The position numbers were made by a program, and so were the translations under genes. The notes beneath the pieces are model-generated. The model was not told the DNA's origin and did no database searches. It worked only from the letters and a program-made list of their open reading frames with translations. Below are positions 52,092-60,147 of a DNA stretch of 64,000 nucleotides, piece by piece. Each line of letters starts with the position of its first letter. Position 1 is the stretch's first letter. Source of the stretch: Paenibacillus alkaliterrae (GTDB lineage: Bacteria > Bacillota > Bacilli > Paenibacillales > Paenibacillaceae); contig NZ_JAKGAP010000011.1 in assembly GCF_021532375.1 (NCBI RefSeq), positions 1-64,000 on the forward strand, written 5' to 3'.

Positions 52092-52706
52092 TTGATTTCA
52101 ATCGATCCAACGAGTCAAAGCGTGCAGGATAACTACAAGCTGCTTATAGGCAGCATTATTCCAAGACCGATCGCTTTCATAACGACGCTTACGGGAGAAG
52201 GGGTGCTTAATGCGGCGCCGTTCAGCTTTTTTAATATCGTAACGGCCAACCCTCCCATGATCGCGGTTTCGGTACAGCGCAAGCAGGGCGGCGTACAGAA
52301 GGACACGGCGCGTAACGCTATCGAATCGGGACAATTCGTCGTTCACATCGCGGATGAAAGCTATATTGAAGCGATTAATGCGACCGCCGCTAATTTGCCG
52401 CCGGAGGAAAGTGAAGTTGCTTTAGCCGGCCTTACGTCTGCACCTAGCGAGAAGGTGAACGTGCCGGGAGTCACCGAGGCGAAGGTGCGGATGGAATGCG
52501 TGCTGGAGCAGGCTTTGCCCCTTGGAGGGACAGTGGAATCTCCGGCTTGCGACCTCCTTATTGGCCGCGTAGTATGCTTCCACGTAGATGAATCGTTGTA
52601 TGAGAACGGGCGGATTCATGCGGAGGGGCTGAAGCCGGTCGGCCGTCTGGCCGGTAACGATTACGCAAAGCTCGGTGAGCAATTTACGATTGAGCGTCCA
52701 GTGTAA
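52092..52706 (+). CDS. flavin reductase-like FMN-binding protein
   Basis: A 204-residue protein of the split-barrel flavin reductase family: YKLLIGSIIPRPIAFITTLT, NAAPFSFFNIVTANPPMIAV and a C-terminal GRLAGNDYAKL. It would supply reduced flavin or reduce quinones directly. The TTG start has GGAGGTG 5-6 bases upstream. Last gene of the cluster, 41 bases after the hydrolase, with a strong terminator downstream. Confidence 0.83.
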   Translation: MISIDPTSQSVQDNYKLLIGSIIPRPIAFITTLTGEGVLNAAPFSFFNIVTANPPMIAVSVQRKQGGVQKDTARNAIESGQFVVHIADESYIEAINATAANLPPEESEVALAGLTSAPSEKVNVPGVTEAKVRMECVLEQALPLGGTVESPACDLLIGRVVCFHVDESLYENGRIHAEGLKPVGRLAGNDYAKLGEQFTIERPV

Positions 52707-52722
52707 ACGAATAAAACGACTG

Positions 52723-52762
52723 AAATATAGAGCATCCGCAGCGGATGCTCTATATTTTTTTC
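52723..52762 (+). terminator. terminator of the electrophile-detoxification operon
   Basis: A 17-bp perfect stem (AAATATAGAGCATCCGC and its complement) with a one-base loop, running into a T tract. Confidence 0.9.
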
Positions 52763-52844
52763 TATTTTGGGGGAAGTTATCGGGATTAAAAGGGGGACCT
52801 GTTATGGTTTTTTATATCTCGATTGCGATTATCGCATTGTAGTT

Positions 52845-53125
52845 ATGAGTCCAGATGAGGCGGGTGAAGGTATATTAGATCTAGTTTTTAGATCTATCTT
52901 CACAGAATTGGTTAGTATGAGGTGTTTAGATCTAGTTTCTAGATCTATATCCGGCGATACCGCCCACATGAGTCCAGTTGAGACGGGTAATGGTATTTTA
53001 GATCTAGTTTTTGGATCAATTTTTTCAGGATTGGTTAGTTTTAGGATATTAGATCTAGTTTCTAGATCTATTTTAGGAGATGAGGCGCTATAGTGGACTT
53101 TTGCAGTAACTCTGCGGCTGTGGCG
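52845..53125 (-). repeat. dispersed palindromic repeat, copy 3 (two tandem units)
   Basis: Two direct units of about 123 bases (from 52848 and from about 52971) each begin GAGTCCAG-TGAG-CGGGT. Each contains two near-palindromes of the form AGATCTAGTTTYTAGATCT about 50-55 bases apart. After the second unit comes a small hairpin GCAG-TAACT-CTGC. Read on the minus strand the module order equals that of copies 1 and 2. The 108-codon frame across it shows the same 41-residue repeat twice and has no domain, so it is not called as a gene. Confidence 0.6.
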
Positions 53126-53178
53126 CTCGTATGGAGGTAACGGTTATAGTTGCCTTCTTAGCCATAGTCCAGCAATAA

Positions 53179-53228
53179 CAAAAAGAGCTGTTTCCCTGGT
53201 CGCGAAACCATGGGAACAGCTCTTTTTA
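53179..53228. terminator. bidirectional terminator after the MalG-like permease
   Basis: AAAAAGAGCTGTT..CCC pairs with GGGAACAGCTCTTTTT and carries A and T runs on both sides. Confidence 0.85.
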
Positions 53229-53231
53229 AAA

Positions 53232-54071
53232 TCAGCCTTTCACCGCGCCGGCGACGACGCCTTTGACGATGTATTTCTGCAGGAAGATGAACACGATGAT
53301 CGATGGCAGCACGGCCATGACCATGGCGGTCATCGCATATTGCCAATCCGATGTGTATTGGCCGACGAACGTGTAAGCCGCGAGCGTCAACGTCTTCGTA
53401 TCCGGCGAGCCGTTCACCATCAGGAGCGGCAGCAGGAAATCGTTCCAGATCCACATCACGTCAATGATGATGATTGTCGTTGTCACCGACTTCAACAGCG
53501 GGAAGATGACGAGGAAGAACAGCTTGAAGCCCGAAGCGCCGTCAATCGTCGCGCTTTCGTCAATTTCCTGCGGGATGCCCTTCACGAAGCCGTGATAAAT
53601 GAAGACGGCCAGCGGAGCGCCGAAGCCCCAGTAGAGAACGCCGAGTCCCCATGTGCTTTCAGACAGGTTCAAATCCTTTGCCAGCTGCAGGACCGTCAGC
53701 ATGATTGATTGGAACGGAATGAGCATCGGCATAATGCATAGAAAGTATAGAACCGCGCTCCAGCGCGTTTTCGTTCTCGCGAGCTTATAGGCTGCGATGG
53801 AGGAGACGAGAATAATACCCGCCAGTCCCACCGAAGTAATAATAAAGTTGTTTAGGAACAGCTTCGGATAGTTGATAAACGACCAAACATACGAATAGTT
53901 CTCGAATACAAGCTGCTTCGGCAAAGCAACGACATCGGTCATCACCTCGCCGAAGCTTTTGAGCGAGTTGTTAATGGCCAGGAACAAAGGATACAGGAAG
54001 ACGAGCGAGATGAGCACCATCACGATTTCAAGGACGATGCGTCCCGCTCTCGTTTGACTTTGCGTTTTCAT
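53232..54071 (-). CDS. sugar ABC transporter permease, MalG type
   Basis: A 279-residue inner-membrane permease. The first helix reads VLEIVMVLISLVFLYPLFLA, the EAA loop is IDESATIDGASGFKLFFLVIFPLL, and it ends QKYIVKGVVAGAVKG. It belongs to the MalG/AraQ/GanQ group of oligosaccharide importers. The start overlaps the stop of the MalF-like gene by one base. Its partners are the MalF-like permease and probably the binding lipoprotein at 58740. No ATPase gene is nearby. Confidence 0.88.
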   Translation of the reverse strand: MKTQSQTRAGRIVLEIVMVLISLVFLYPLFLAINNSLKSFGEVMTDVVALPKQLVFENYSYVWSFINYPKLFLNNFIITSVGLAGIILVSSIAAYKLARTKTRWSAVLYFLCIMPMLIPFQSIMLTVLQLAKDLNLSESTWGLGVLYWGFGAPLAVFIYHGFVKGIPQEIDESATIDGASGFKLFFLVIFPLLKSVTTTIIIIDVMWIWNDFLLPLLMVNGSPDTKTLTLAAYTFVGQYTSDWQYAMTAMVMAVLPSIIVFIFLQKYIVKGVVAGAVKG

Positions 54072-54961
54072 TAAGCCTCAACCTCCCTGCGTTTGAAGAT
54101 CGTCAATTGGATGATCGTAACGAACAGAACCGCAACGAACAGGATGAGCGCTTTCGCCGTCCCGTAGCCGTAAAGGTTGTTCTGGAACGTGTCTCTGTAG
54201 ATGTCGTAAGCGATACTGTATGTCGTGCCGCCAGGTCCGCCGCCGGTAAGCGACAGAATCACATCGAATACTTTAATGGAGTTCGTCAAAGCCATAAACA
54301 CGGAAATCGTGATCGATGGCGCAAGCAGCGGCAGCGTAATGCTGAAGAAACGTCTTACAGGTCCGGCGCCATCCACCGTAGCGGCTTCCTTCAAATCACC
54401 CGGTACCGACTGCAAGCCGGCGATGTAAATGACCAGGTAAAAGCCGATCGACTGCCAGATGGATACGAGCAGAATCGAAATAAACGCCAGACCCGGCTCA
54501 CCCAGCCAGCTGAGATTAAAGATGCCCCAGCCCGTGCTCTCGCCCAGCGACTCAAAGCCTTGCATGAAGATGAACTTCCAGATGAAACCAACGATAACCA
54601 AGCTAAGAATGTAAGGAATGAAAAATGCAGCACGCAGCCAAGATGACGTTCTCAGCTTCATGTCAAGGATAACGGCAAGCAAGATGGCAAGCACGTTCAC
54701 CAGCACGATGTACAAAATCGCATATTTAATTGTGAACCACGCAGAATTCGCAAAATTCGTGTCGCCCATAAAGATTTGTTTGAAATTATCGAGACCGACG
54801 AAGGTTGGATTCTTGGCAATGCCGTTCCACTTCGTCAAGGAATAGCGTATGGTCATCGCGAACGGGATATAGAAAGCTACGGCGATACAGATTAATACCG
54901 GAAGCGTAAAGATGCCGAATTCAAGCTTCTCGCTCCATTTTCTCCCTAATGATTTAAACAT
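54071..54961 (-). CDS. sugar ABC transporter permease, MalF type
   Basis: A 297-residue permease. EFGIFTLPVLICIAVAFYIPFA opens it; the EAA loop is DLKEAATVDGAGPVRRFFSITLP, followed by the LTGGGPGGTTYSI loop typical of the family. The ATG at 54961 has AAAGAGGTG upstream; 20 further codons in frame reach into the promoter region and are not used. First gene of the permease operon, transcribed away from the YesM-like kinase gene. Confidence 0.88.
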   Translation of the reverse strand: MFKSLGRKWSEKLEFGIFTLPVLICIAVAFYIPFAMTIRYSLTKWNGIAKNPTFVGLDNFKQIFMGDTNFANSAWFTIKYAILYIVLVNVLAILLAVILDMKLRTSSWLRAAFFIPYILSLVIVGFIWKFIFMQGFESLGESTGWGIFNLSWLGEPGLAFISILLVSIWQSIGFYLVIYIAGLQSVPGDLKEAATVDGAGPVRRFFSITLPLLAPSITISVFMALTNSIKVFDVILSLTGGGPGGTTYSIAYDIYRDTFQNNLYGYGTAKALILFVAVLFVTIIQLTIFKRREVEA

Positions 54962-55043
54962 TGAAGCACCTCTTTCCTCGCAGTTTGTGTATGGCATCTC
55001 GTTGGCCCGCCTATACAACAAATCCGTATCAGCTATAATGTGT

Positions 55044-55106
55044 ATTATAATTCAGCCCGTCACGCGCAAAAATGGATTTTACAAAACAGTTAGGGGTAAA
55101 AAGGTG
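55044..55106 (-). promoter_or_regulatory. activated promoter of the permease operon with response-regulator motif
   Basis: On the minus strand a -10 TATAAT (55044-55049) is preceded at 17 bases by a poor -35 TTTTTG (55067-55072). Twelve bases further upstream is a 22-bp motif (55085-55106), core TTTTTACCCCTAACTGTT. The same motif at the same 12-base distance precedes the -35 of the binding-protein gene (58633-58654). A weak -35 plus an upstream conserved site is the layout of an AraC-type-activated promoter. The YesN-like protein encoded between the two sites is the obvious activator. Confidence 0.6.
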
Positions 55107-55143
55107 AACCGAATATCAAGCCGCAGGGATGGTGATATGCATC

Positions 55144-56970
55144 ATGAACAGAGCAGTCAAAGCCGTTCTGTCGGTCATGGAGCGTCTTTCGAGAAGACTG
55201 GTAAACAAGCTTATTTTGCTTTTCACGACCATTATTATACTTGTGGTGGGGTCATTGACCTTTATTTCCTATCAGATGCTTCAGAAGGAATCCGTATCAA
55301 GCAGCATAGCGAGCACATCCAACAATCTGCTGCTCGTTAATCAGAATCTCGAGGAGTATTTGAAGGGGATGGAGCAGCTGTCGCTGCCGCAAATTCGTTA
55401 TGACGAAATCGTCTACGCGATTAATCATGAATCGGAGGATTACGCCTCGAAAATGTACGTGGAGGATTACCTTCGAGAGCTGTACTATTCCCGGACCGAT
55501 TTAAAGGCGATTTATTTGTACGTCGTGAAGGAGAAGAAGTACTACGCCGTTACGAAGGAAAATTACAATATTACGGTGCGGACAGGCTCGGATGCGGACA
55601 TTAGCGAGTTGCCGTGGTACGGGAAGGCGATGTCCAGTCCGGCTAACCGTTCGTATCAGTCATTCGTTCAGCCGGGCAGCGATCCGGGCTATAAGCTGAA
55701 TACGGAGGACACCTTTATGGCTTACCATCGCGTTCTGCGGTCCATCGTTTCGCGCGAGCCGCAGGCGATGCTTTCCTTTTATTTCGATTCCACGGTGAGA
55801 GATGAAATTTTGAGAGACGTACCGTTCAGCGGGGGTCAGCATCTGATGTTTCTGAGCCCGGATAATGAACCGTTTTACGCCGATGATCCTTCTGTTTATG
55901 AAGAGATGAAAGCTGCCGCTTTGACGGAAGAGCTAACGGAAAGCGGACAAGGCCCAATAACCTTCTCTTCCGGGGAGCATAAATATTTGATCGTTTATAA
56001 CGTAGGGGAGCAGCAGGGCTGGAAGCTCGTCAAGCCGATTCCGTATACGCAAATTTACGAAGCGGCGACGACCGCGAGAAACATCAGCTTCTCGCTCGGT
56101 CTGTTGTTTCTGCTGCTGGCCGTCATTCTCGTCACCTATTTCTCCAATGCGATTACGAAGCCGTTGAAGAAACTATCCTACCAAATGAACCGCTTCAGCG
56201 CCGGCGACTTCGATGCGGAGACGGAGGTGAAAGGGCGGGACGAAATTGCCTATTTGTCGCGCCACTTCAACCAGATGGTGAGAAGAACCAACGATCTGAT
56301 TAACGAACGGTACAAAATGAAGCTGGTGGAGAAAAACGCGATTCTGAAAGCGCTGGAGGCCGAGATCAACCCCCATTTTCTCTATAACGCGCTTCAAGCG
56401 ATCTCGACCAAGGCGTTAAAGCATGAGAGGCTCGACATTGCCGATATGGTCGATGCGCTTGCATTGACGCTCCGGTATTGCATTAGCGGCAAGGATATCG
56501 TGAGGGCCAGAGAGGAATTAAAGCATATCGGGAATTATCTGTCTCTGCAGAAAGCGAGATTCGGCAGCAGGCTTCAGGTGACGTACGATTGGGATGAATC
56601 GTTGATGGAGCTGGAAATGCCGAAGCTGTCGATTCAGACGCTGGTCGAAAATGCGATCAAGCACGCGGTGGAAAAGGTGTCCAGCATGATTACGATCGAT
56701 ATATGCGCGAAGCTTGTAGAACGGCATACCGTGATCTCCGTCCGGGATAATGGACCGGGCTTTACGAAGGAGCGACTGGAGCAGGTGAGAAGTTCGTTCC
56801 TCAGCGAGTGGGAGGACCGGGGTAGCGAAGGAGATAGCATCGGTCTCGTGAATTTGAATACCCGCTTGAAGCTGCTGTACGGGGAAGCGGCGGAGCTGGT
56901 CATTCGGACGGATAATACGGGTACGGAAATGGAAATGTTATTACCGCGGGGAGGCGTGAGCCATGTATAA
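55144..56970 (+). CDS. YesM-family sensor histidine kinase
   Basis: A 608-residue membrane kinase. TM1 (about residues 20-42, LVNKLILLFTTIIILVVGSL) and TM2 (about 288-312) enclose an extracellular Cache-like sensor, followed by HAMP (ITKPLKKLSYQMNRFSAGDF). The phospho-accepting histidine is His411 in EINPHFLYNALQAIS. ATP-binding motifs are LVENAIKHAV (N box), SVRDNGPGF and SIGLVNLNTRL. It should sense an extracellular sugar, perhaps via the binding protein, and phosphorylate the YesN-like regulator. Two ATGs are possible; the second (55144) has GGTGAT 8 bases upstream. The 3' end overlaps the regulator gene by 8 bases. Confidence 0.9.
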   Translation: MNRAVKAVLSVMERLSRRLVNKLILLFTTIIILVVGSLTFISYQMLQKESVSSSIASTSNNLLLVNQNLEEYLKGMEQLSLPQIRYDEIVYAINHESEDYASKMYVEDYLRELYYSRTDLKAIYLYVVKEKKYYAVTKENYNITVRTGSDADISELPWYGKAMSSPANRSYQSFVQPGSDPGYKLNTEDTFMAYHRVLRSIVSREPQAMLSFYFDSTVRDEILRDVPFSGGQHLMFLSPDNEPFYADDPSVYEEMKAAALTEELTESGQGPITFSSGEHKYLIVYNVGEQQGWKLVKPIPYTQIYEAATTARNISFSLGLLFLLLAVILVTYFSNAITKPLKKLSYQMNRFSAGDFDAETEVKGRDEIAYLSRHFNQMVRRTNDLINERYKMKLVEKNAILKALEAEINPHFLYNALQAISTKALKHERLDIADMVDALALTLRYCISGKDIVRAREELKHIGNYLSLQKARFGSRLQVTYDWDESLMELEMPKLSIQTLVENAIKHAVEKVSSMITIDICAKLVERHTVISVRDNGPGFTKERLEQVRSSFLSEWEDRGSEGDSIGLVNLNTRLKLLYGEAAELVIRTDNTGTEMEMLLPRGGVSHV

Positions 56971-58609
56971 GGTGCTCATTATTGACGATGAGGAGCCGCT
57001 GCGGGAAGCCATTCGCATATTGGGCGATTGGAAGGGGCTCGGCGTAGAAGAGGTGCTGGAGGCGACGGACGGCAAGATCGGACTGGCGATGCTGGCGGAG
57101 CAAAGAATCGATCTGGCGATGGTCGACATGAAGATGCCGGAGCTGAACGGGATGGAGCTGCTGCAAATCATAGAGCGCGATTACCCGGAACTGCTGACGA
57201 TCGTCATCAGCGGATACAATGATTTTGAATATACGAGGCAGGCAATCCGGTCGAAGGTCGTCGATTATTTGCTTAAGCCGGTTAACCGGATTGATCTTAA
57301 TCAGTCGCTCCGCAAGGCGGTAGATCTGCTCGATGCCAAGCGCAAGAAGGACAGCGAGTTTATTAACCGCAACATTACGCTCAATATGTCGCTTCCGCGA
57401 CTGAAGGAAAAGATCTACCAGTCCATTATCGAACGAAGCTTCAAGAGCAAGACGAACGAAGCGTTCTTGCCGCTTATCGGAGCCGACGATCCCGGCAATC
57501 GGTTCACCGTCGCGGTATTTCGGATACTCAATTTGGAGCAGGTGAGAAAGCGCCGCTTTCATGAGGATACCGATTTACTGCATTTTGCCGCAGCTAACGT
57601 CATCAATGAAATCGCCGGCGACCATTTCGGCGCTTTCAGCTTTGCGAGTCCGAAGCAGGAGCGGGAGATGATCTCTATCTTGACGATGAAGGGCGGATAT
57701 CCGGAGGATATTGCTTACCGCTCCATTCATCAAATGAACAAGGTGGCGGCAACGCTGGGGGATTTATTCGGCTTAATAGTCGTGGCGGGCATCGGTCCCT
57801 CCAGTGCCGACGCCATGGACATTGCCTCCTCCTACGAAGCGGCGAAAGGGGCCATCGGCGGCATCGATCTGCTAAAGCTGAAGAGTGGAGCGGTGCTGGC
57901 CGGCGTTGATAAAACGCATGCTCCCGCTGCAAAGGACAATCCTTCGCTGACAAGCCGCATGATGATGATCCGAAGTGCCTTGGAGAGCGGCAGTATCCAA
58001 AACGCCAAAACCGTTTTGGGCGATTTCGTCAAGAAGTGGCGAGCATCAGACGGCTTCAGCCTAGGAGATGCGGACCGTACGATTCACGAGTTTATTATCC
58101 TGCTCAATGATATGGCGCTTGAGCTTGGCGTTCAACAAGAGCGGCTGCCAATGGGCGGCCTAAGCGGGCTGCGGGCCATCGGCCTGTCAACCGATTTTGC
58201 CGCAATGGACGCTTTCGATAAGCTGCTCTGCGATATTTTGGACTATTACAGCGCTGAAATGAGGAAATCGCAGACGGTGAATCAGCCGTTCGACGTTGGG
58301 GATATTAAGTCTTATATCGATAATCATTATTTTGAGGATATCAAAATATCGATGTTCGCGGAGAAGTATTTTTTAAGCAGAGAGTACTTAATGAAGCTGT
58401 TCAAGCAGCAGTTCGGCTACGGCATTCACGAGTATGTGCAGAAGGTCAGAATGGACAAGGCCAAAGAGCTGCTGGACGATCCTGGCCTGAAAATACAGGA
58501 TATTTCAGAGATGCTTGGCTACAAGGACAAAAACTATTTCAGCAAGGCATTCCGGAACTATTATTCCGTATCGCCAACCGAGTATCGTGCCGGCAGCAGT
58601 AACGGATAA
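56963..58609 (+). CDS. YesN-family response regulator with AraC DNA-binding domain
   Basis: A 548-residue regulator. The receiver domain has VLIIDDEEPLREAI, phospho-acceptor Asp55 in MVDMKMPELNGMEL, and DYLLKPV with the conserved lysine. A long middle part of unknown fold follows. The C-terminal AraC domain reads ISMFAEKYFLSREYLMKLFK and then ISEMLGYKDKNYFSKAFRNYYSVSPTEYR. It is translationally coupled to the kinase. It probably activates the permease operon and the binding-protein gene through the shared 22-bp motif at 55085-55106 and 58633-58654. Confidence 0.9.
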   Translation: MYKVLIIDDEEPLREAIRILGDWKGLGVEEVLEATDGKIGLAMLAEQRIDLAMVDMKMPELNGMELLQIIERDYPELLTIVISGYNDFEYTRQAIRSKVVDYLLKPVNRIDLNQSLRKAVDLLDAKRKKDSEFINRNITLNMSLPRLKEKIYQSIIERSFKSKTNEAFLPLIGADDPGNRFTVAVFRILNLEQVRKRRFHEDTDLLHFAAANVINEIAGDHFGAFSFASPKQEREMISILTMKGGYPEDIAYRSIHQMNKVAATLGDLFGLIVVAGIGPSSADAMDIASSYEAAKGAIGGIDLLKLKSGAVLAGVDKTHAPAAKDNPSLTSRMMMIRSALESGSIQNAKTVLGDFVKKWRASDGFSLGDADRTIHEFIILLNDMALELGVQQERLPMGGLSGLRAIGLSTDFAAMDAFDKLLCDILDYYSAEMRKSQTVNQPFDVGDIKSYIDNHYFEDIKISMFAEKYFLSREYLMKLFKQQFGYGIHEYVQKVRMDKAKELLDDPGLKIQDISEMLGYKDKNYFSKAFRNYYSVSPTEYRAGSSNG

Positions 58610-58632
58610 AAAGTGAACAAGCGGCATCACTA

Positions 58633-58695
58633 CACTTTTTTACCCTTAACTATTCACTTATGTACATTCTTATCCTGTTTCTTTTTCCTTACAAT
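58633..58695 (+). promoter_or_regulatory. activated promoter of the binding-protein gene with response-regulator motif
   Basis: The 22-bp motif (58633-58654, core TTTTTACCCTTAACTATT) lies 12 bases before a poor -35 TTCTTA (58667-58672), then a 17-base spacer and TACAAT (58690-58695). Nineteen of 22 positions are identical to the motif upstream of the permease operon, in the same orientation and at the same distance. Confidence 0.6.
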
Positions 58696-58739
58696 AGGCA
58701 GCAAGAACAACAATCAACAAGGGAAATGGGGGCATCACC

Positions 58740-60050
58740 ATGAAGAAAAAGATTTTATCGTTATCCGTCAGCATAGCGTTGGTTGTTGGCATTTTGTCCG
58801 CTTGCGGAGCCAATAACAATGGGCCTGCGAACAACGAGGGAGCCGCTAATAACGGGGCTGCCGGAGATAAACCGGTTACGATTAATATGTTTACCGCTTC
58901 TCCCGAATACACGGACGCTTTTAACGCATACATCGCTGAATACAAAAAAGTAAAGCCGAACGTGACGATCAACCTCGAAATCATGCAGGCCGACTATAAC
59001 ACGGTATTGAAGTCAAAGATTGCGGCAGGCAGCACGCCTGATGTATTCCAAACGACGGCTGGCGGCGATATCGACACCTTTGCCGAATACAGCGCGGATC
59101 TGACAAACGAGCCGCTTGCGGCAGCGATGACCGATTCCGTGAAAATCAACATGAGTTCCACTGACGGCAAGGTTCTCGGCCTTCCTGTAAAAGGAAATCT
59201 GATGAATATGGTTTACAACAAGAAGCTGCTTGCCGATGCAGGCATTACGGAAGTTCCAAAAACGACTTCCCAAATGGCAGAAGCAATTGCTAAGCTGGAA
59301 GCAAAAGGAATTACCCCGTTCGCCAACGCTTATAAAGAGTGGTGGGTGTGGAAGCATATTTTCCAAAACTTCGTGAACACTGCCGCTGAAGATGCGGGCA
59401 CGACGCCGAAGGAATTGGTTGCTCAGTTCATTGCCGGAGAAACAACGTTCAAGGAACACCCTGTCTTGCAGGATAATTTTTTCAGCTTCATCGATACGAC
59501 GGTTAAGCACGGCACGAATAAGCCGTTAGAGCGCGACAGCAACGCGGGCGTAAGCGACTTCGCTTCCGGCAAAGCCGCTTTCATGACCGGTAAAGGCGCA
59601 TGGGATGAAGAAGCCATTAAGAAAATTAACCCGGACTTCGAATTGGGCATCGTAGGTTACCCTGTCAGCGAGAAAGCTGAGCAAAATCAGCTCATCACAG
59701 GCGCGGACCAAGCGCTTCGCATCAATAAGGATTCGGCTGCAGTGAACGAAACGATTGCGTTCTTCAACTGGCTGTATACTTCCGATTACGGTAAAGACTG
59801 GTTCTCCAGCGTTGCGAAGGTTATTCCTCCAATCAAGGATGCTCCGCTTCCAGACCTGGATATGCCGAAGCAAATGGAAGAGATTTTGAAATCGGAAAAA
59901 TCGGGCGACCTGACGGTTAACTATTCCCTGGATACGTTCCATCAAAAGTTTGGCGAGCTGATGCAGGCCTACATTGGCGGCAGCAAATCGAAGGATCAGG
60001 CAATCGACGAAATACAGAAGGCTTGGATCCAATTCGGTTCTGCACAGTAA
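58740..60050 (+). CDS. sugar-binding lipoprotein, MalE type
   Basis: A 436-residue lipoprotein. The signal peptide KKKILSLSVSIALVVGIL ends in lipobox LSAC (Cys22). A spacer rich in N, G and A tethers the family-1 binding domain (VTINMFTASPEYTDAFNAYI, GSTPDVFQTTAGGDIDTFAE, SDFASGKAAFMTGKGAWDEE). It captures the sugar for the MalF/MalG-like permeases encoded on the other side of the two-component genes. GGGGGCATCACC-type spacing precedes the ATG. A weak hairpin (about 60077-60094) lies between it and the alpha-galactosidase gene, which could give higher expression of the binding protein. Confidence 0.9.
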   Translation: MKKKILSLSVSIALVVGILSACGANNNGPANNEGAANNGAAGDKPVTINMFTASPEYTDAFNAYIAEYKKVKPNVTINLEIMQADYNTVLKSKIAAGSTPDVFQTTAGGDIDTFAEYSADLTNEPLAAAMTDSVKINMSSTDGKVLGLPVKGNLMNMVYNKKLLADAGITEVPKTTSQMAEAIAKLEAKGITPFANAYKEWWVWKHIFQNFVNTAAEDAGTTPKELVAQFIAGETTFKEHPVLQDNFFSFIDTTVKHGTNKPLERDSNAGVSDFASGKAAFMTGKGAWDEEAIKKINPDFELGIVGYPVSEKAEQNQLITGADQALRINKDSAAVNETIAFFNWLYTSDYGKDWFSSVAKVIPPIKDAPLPDLDMPKQMEEILKSEKSGDLTVNYSLDTFHQKFGELMQAYIGGSKSKDQAIDEIQKAWIQFGSAQ

Positions 60051-60147
60051 GCTTACCCATAAGTGAACCCTTGACTCAGCACTTTACGGTGCTGGGTTAA
60101 GCTGTTTATAGACCCTTAAAATCCGGGTGAAAGGATGAAATTGCAGT

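Noticed and set aside
52767..53093. 108-codon + strand frame with an internal 41-residue repeat
   Set aside because: The frame is produced by two tandem units of the dispersed palindromic DNA repeat. It has no ribosome site, no domain, and the other repeat copies do not keep the frame.
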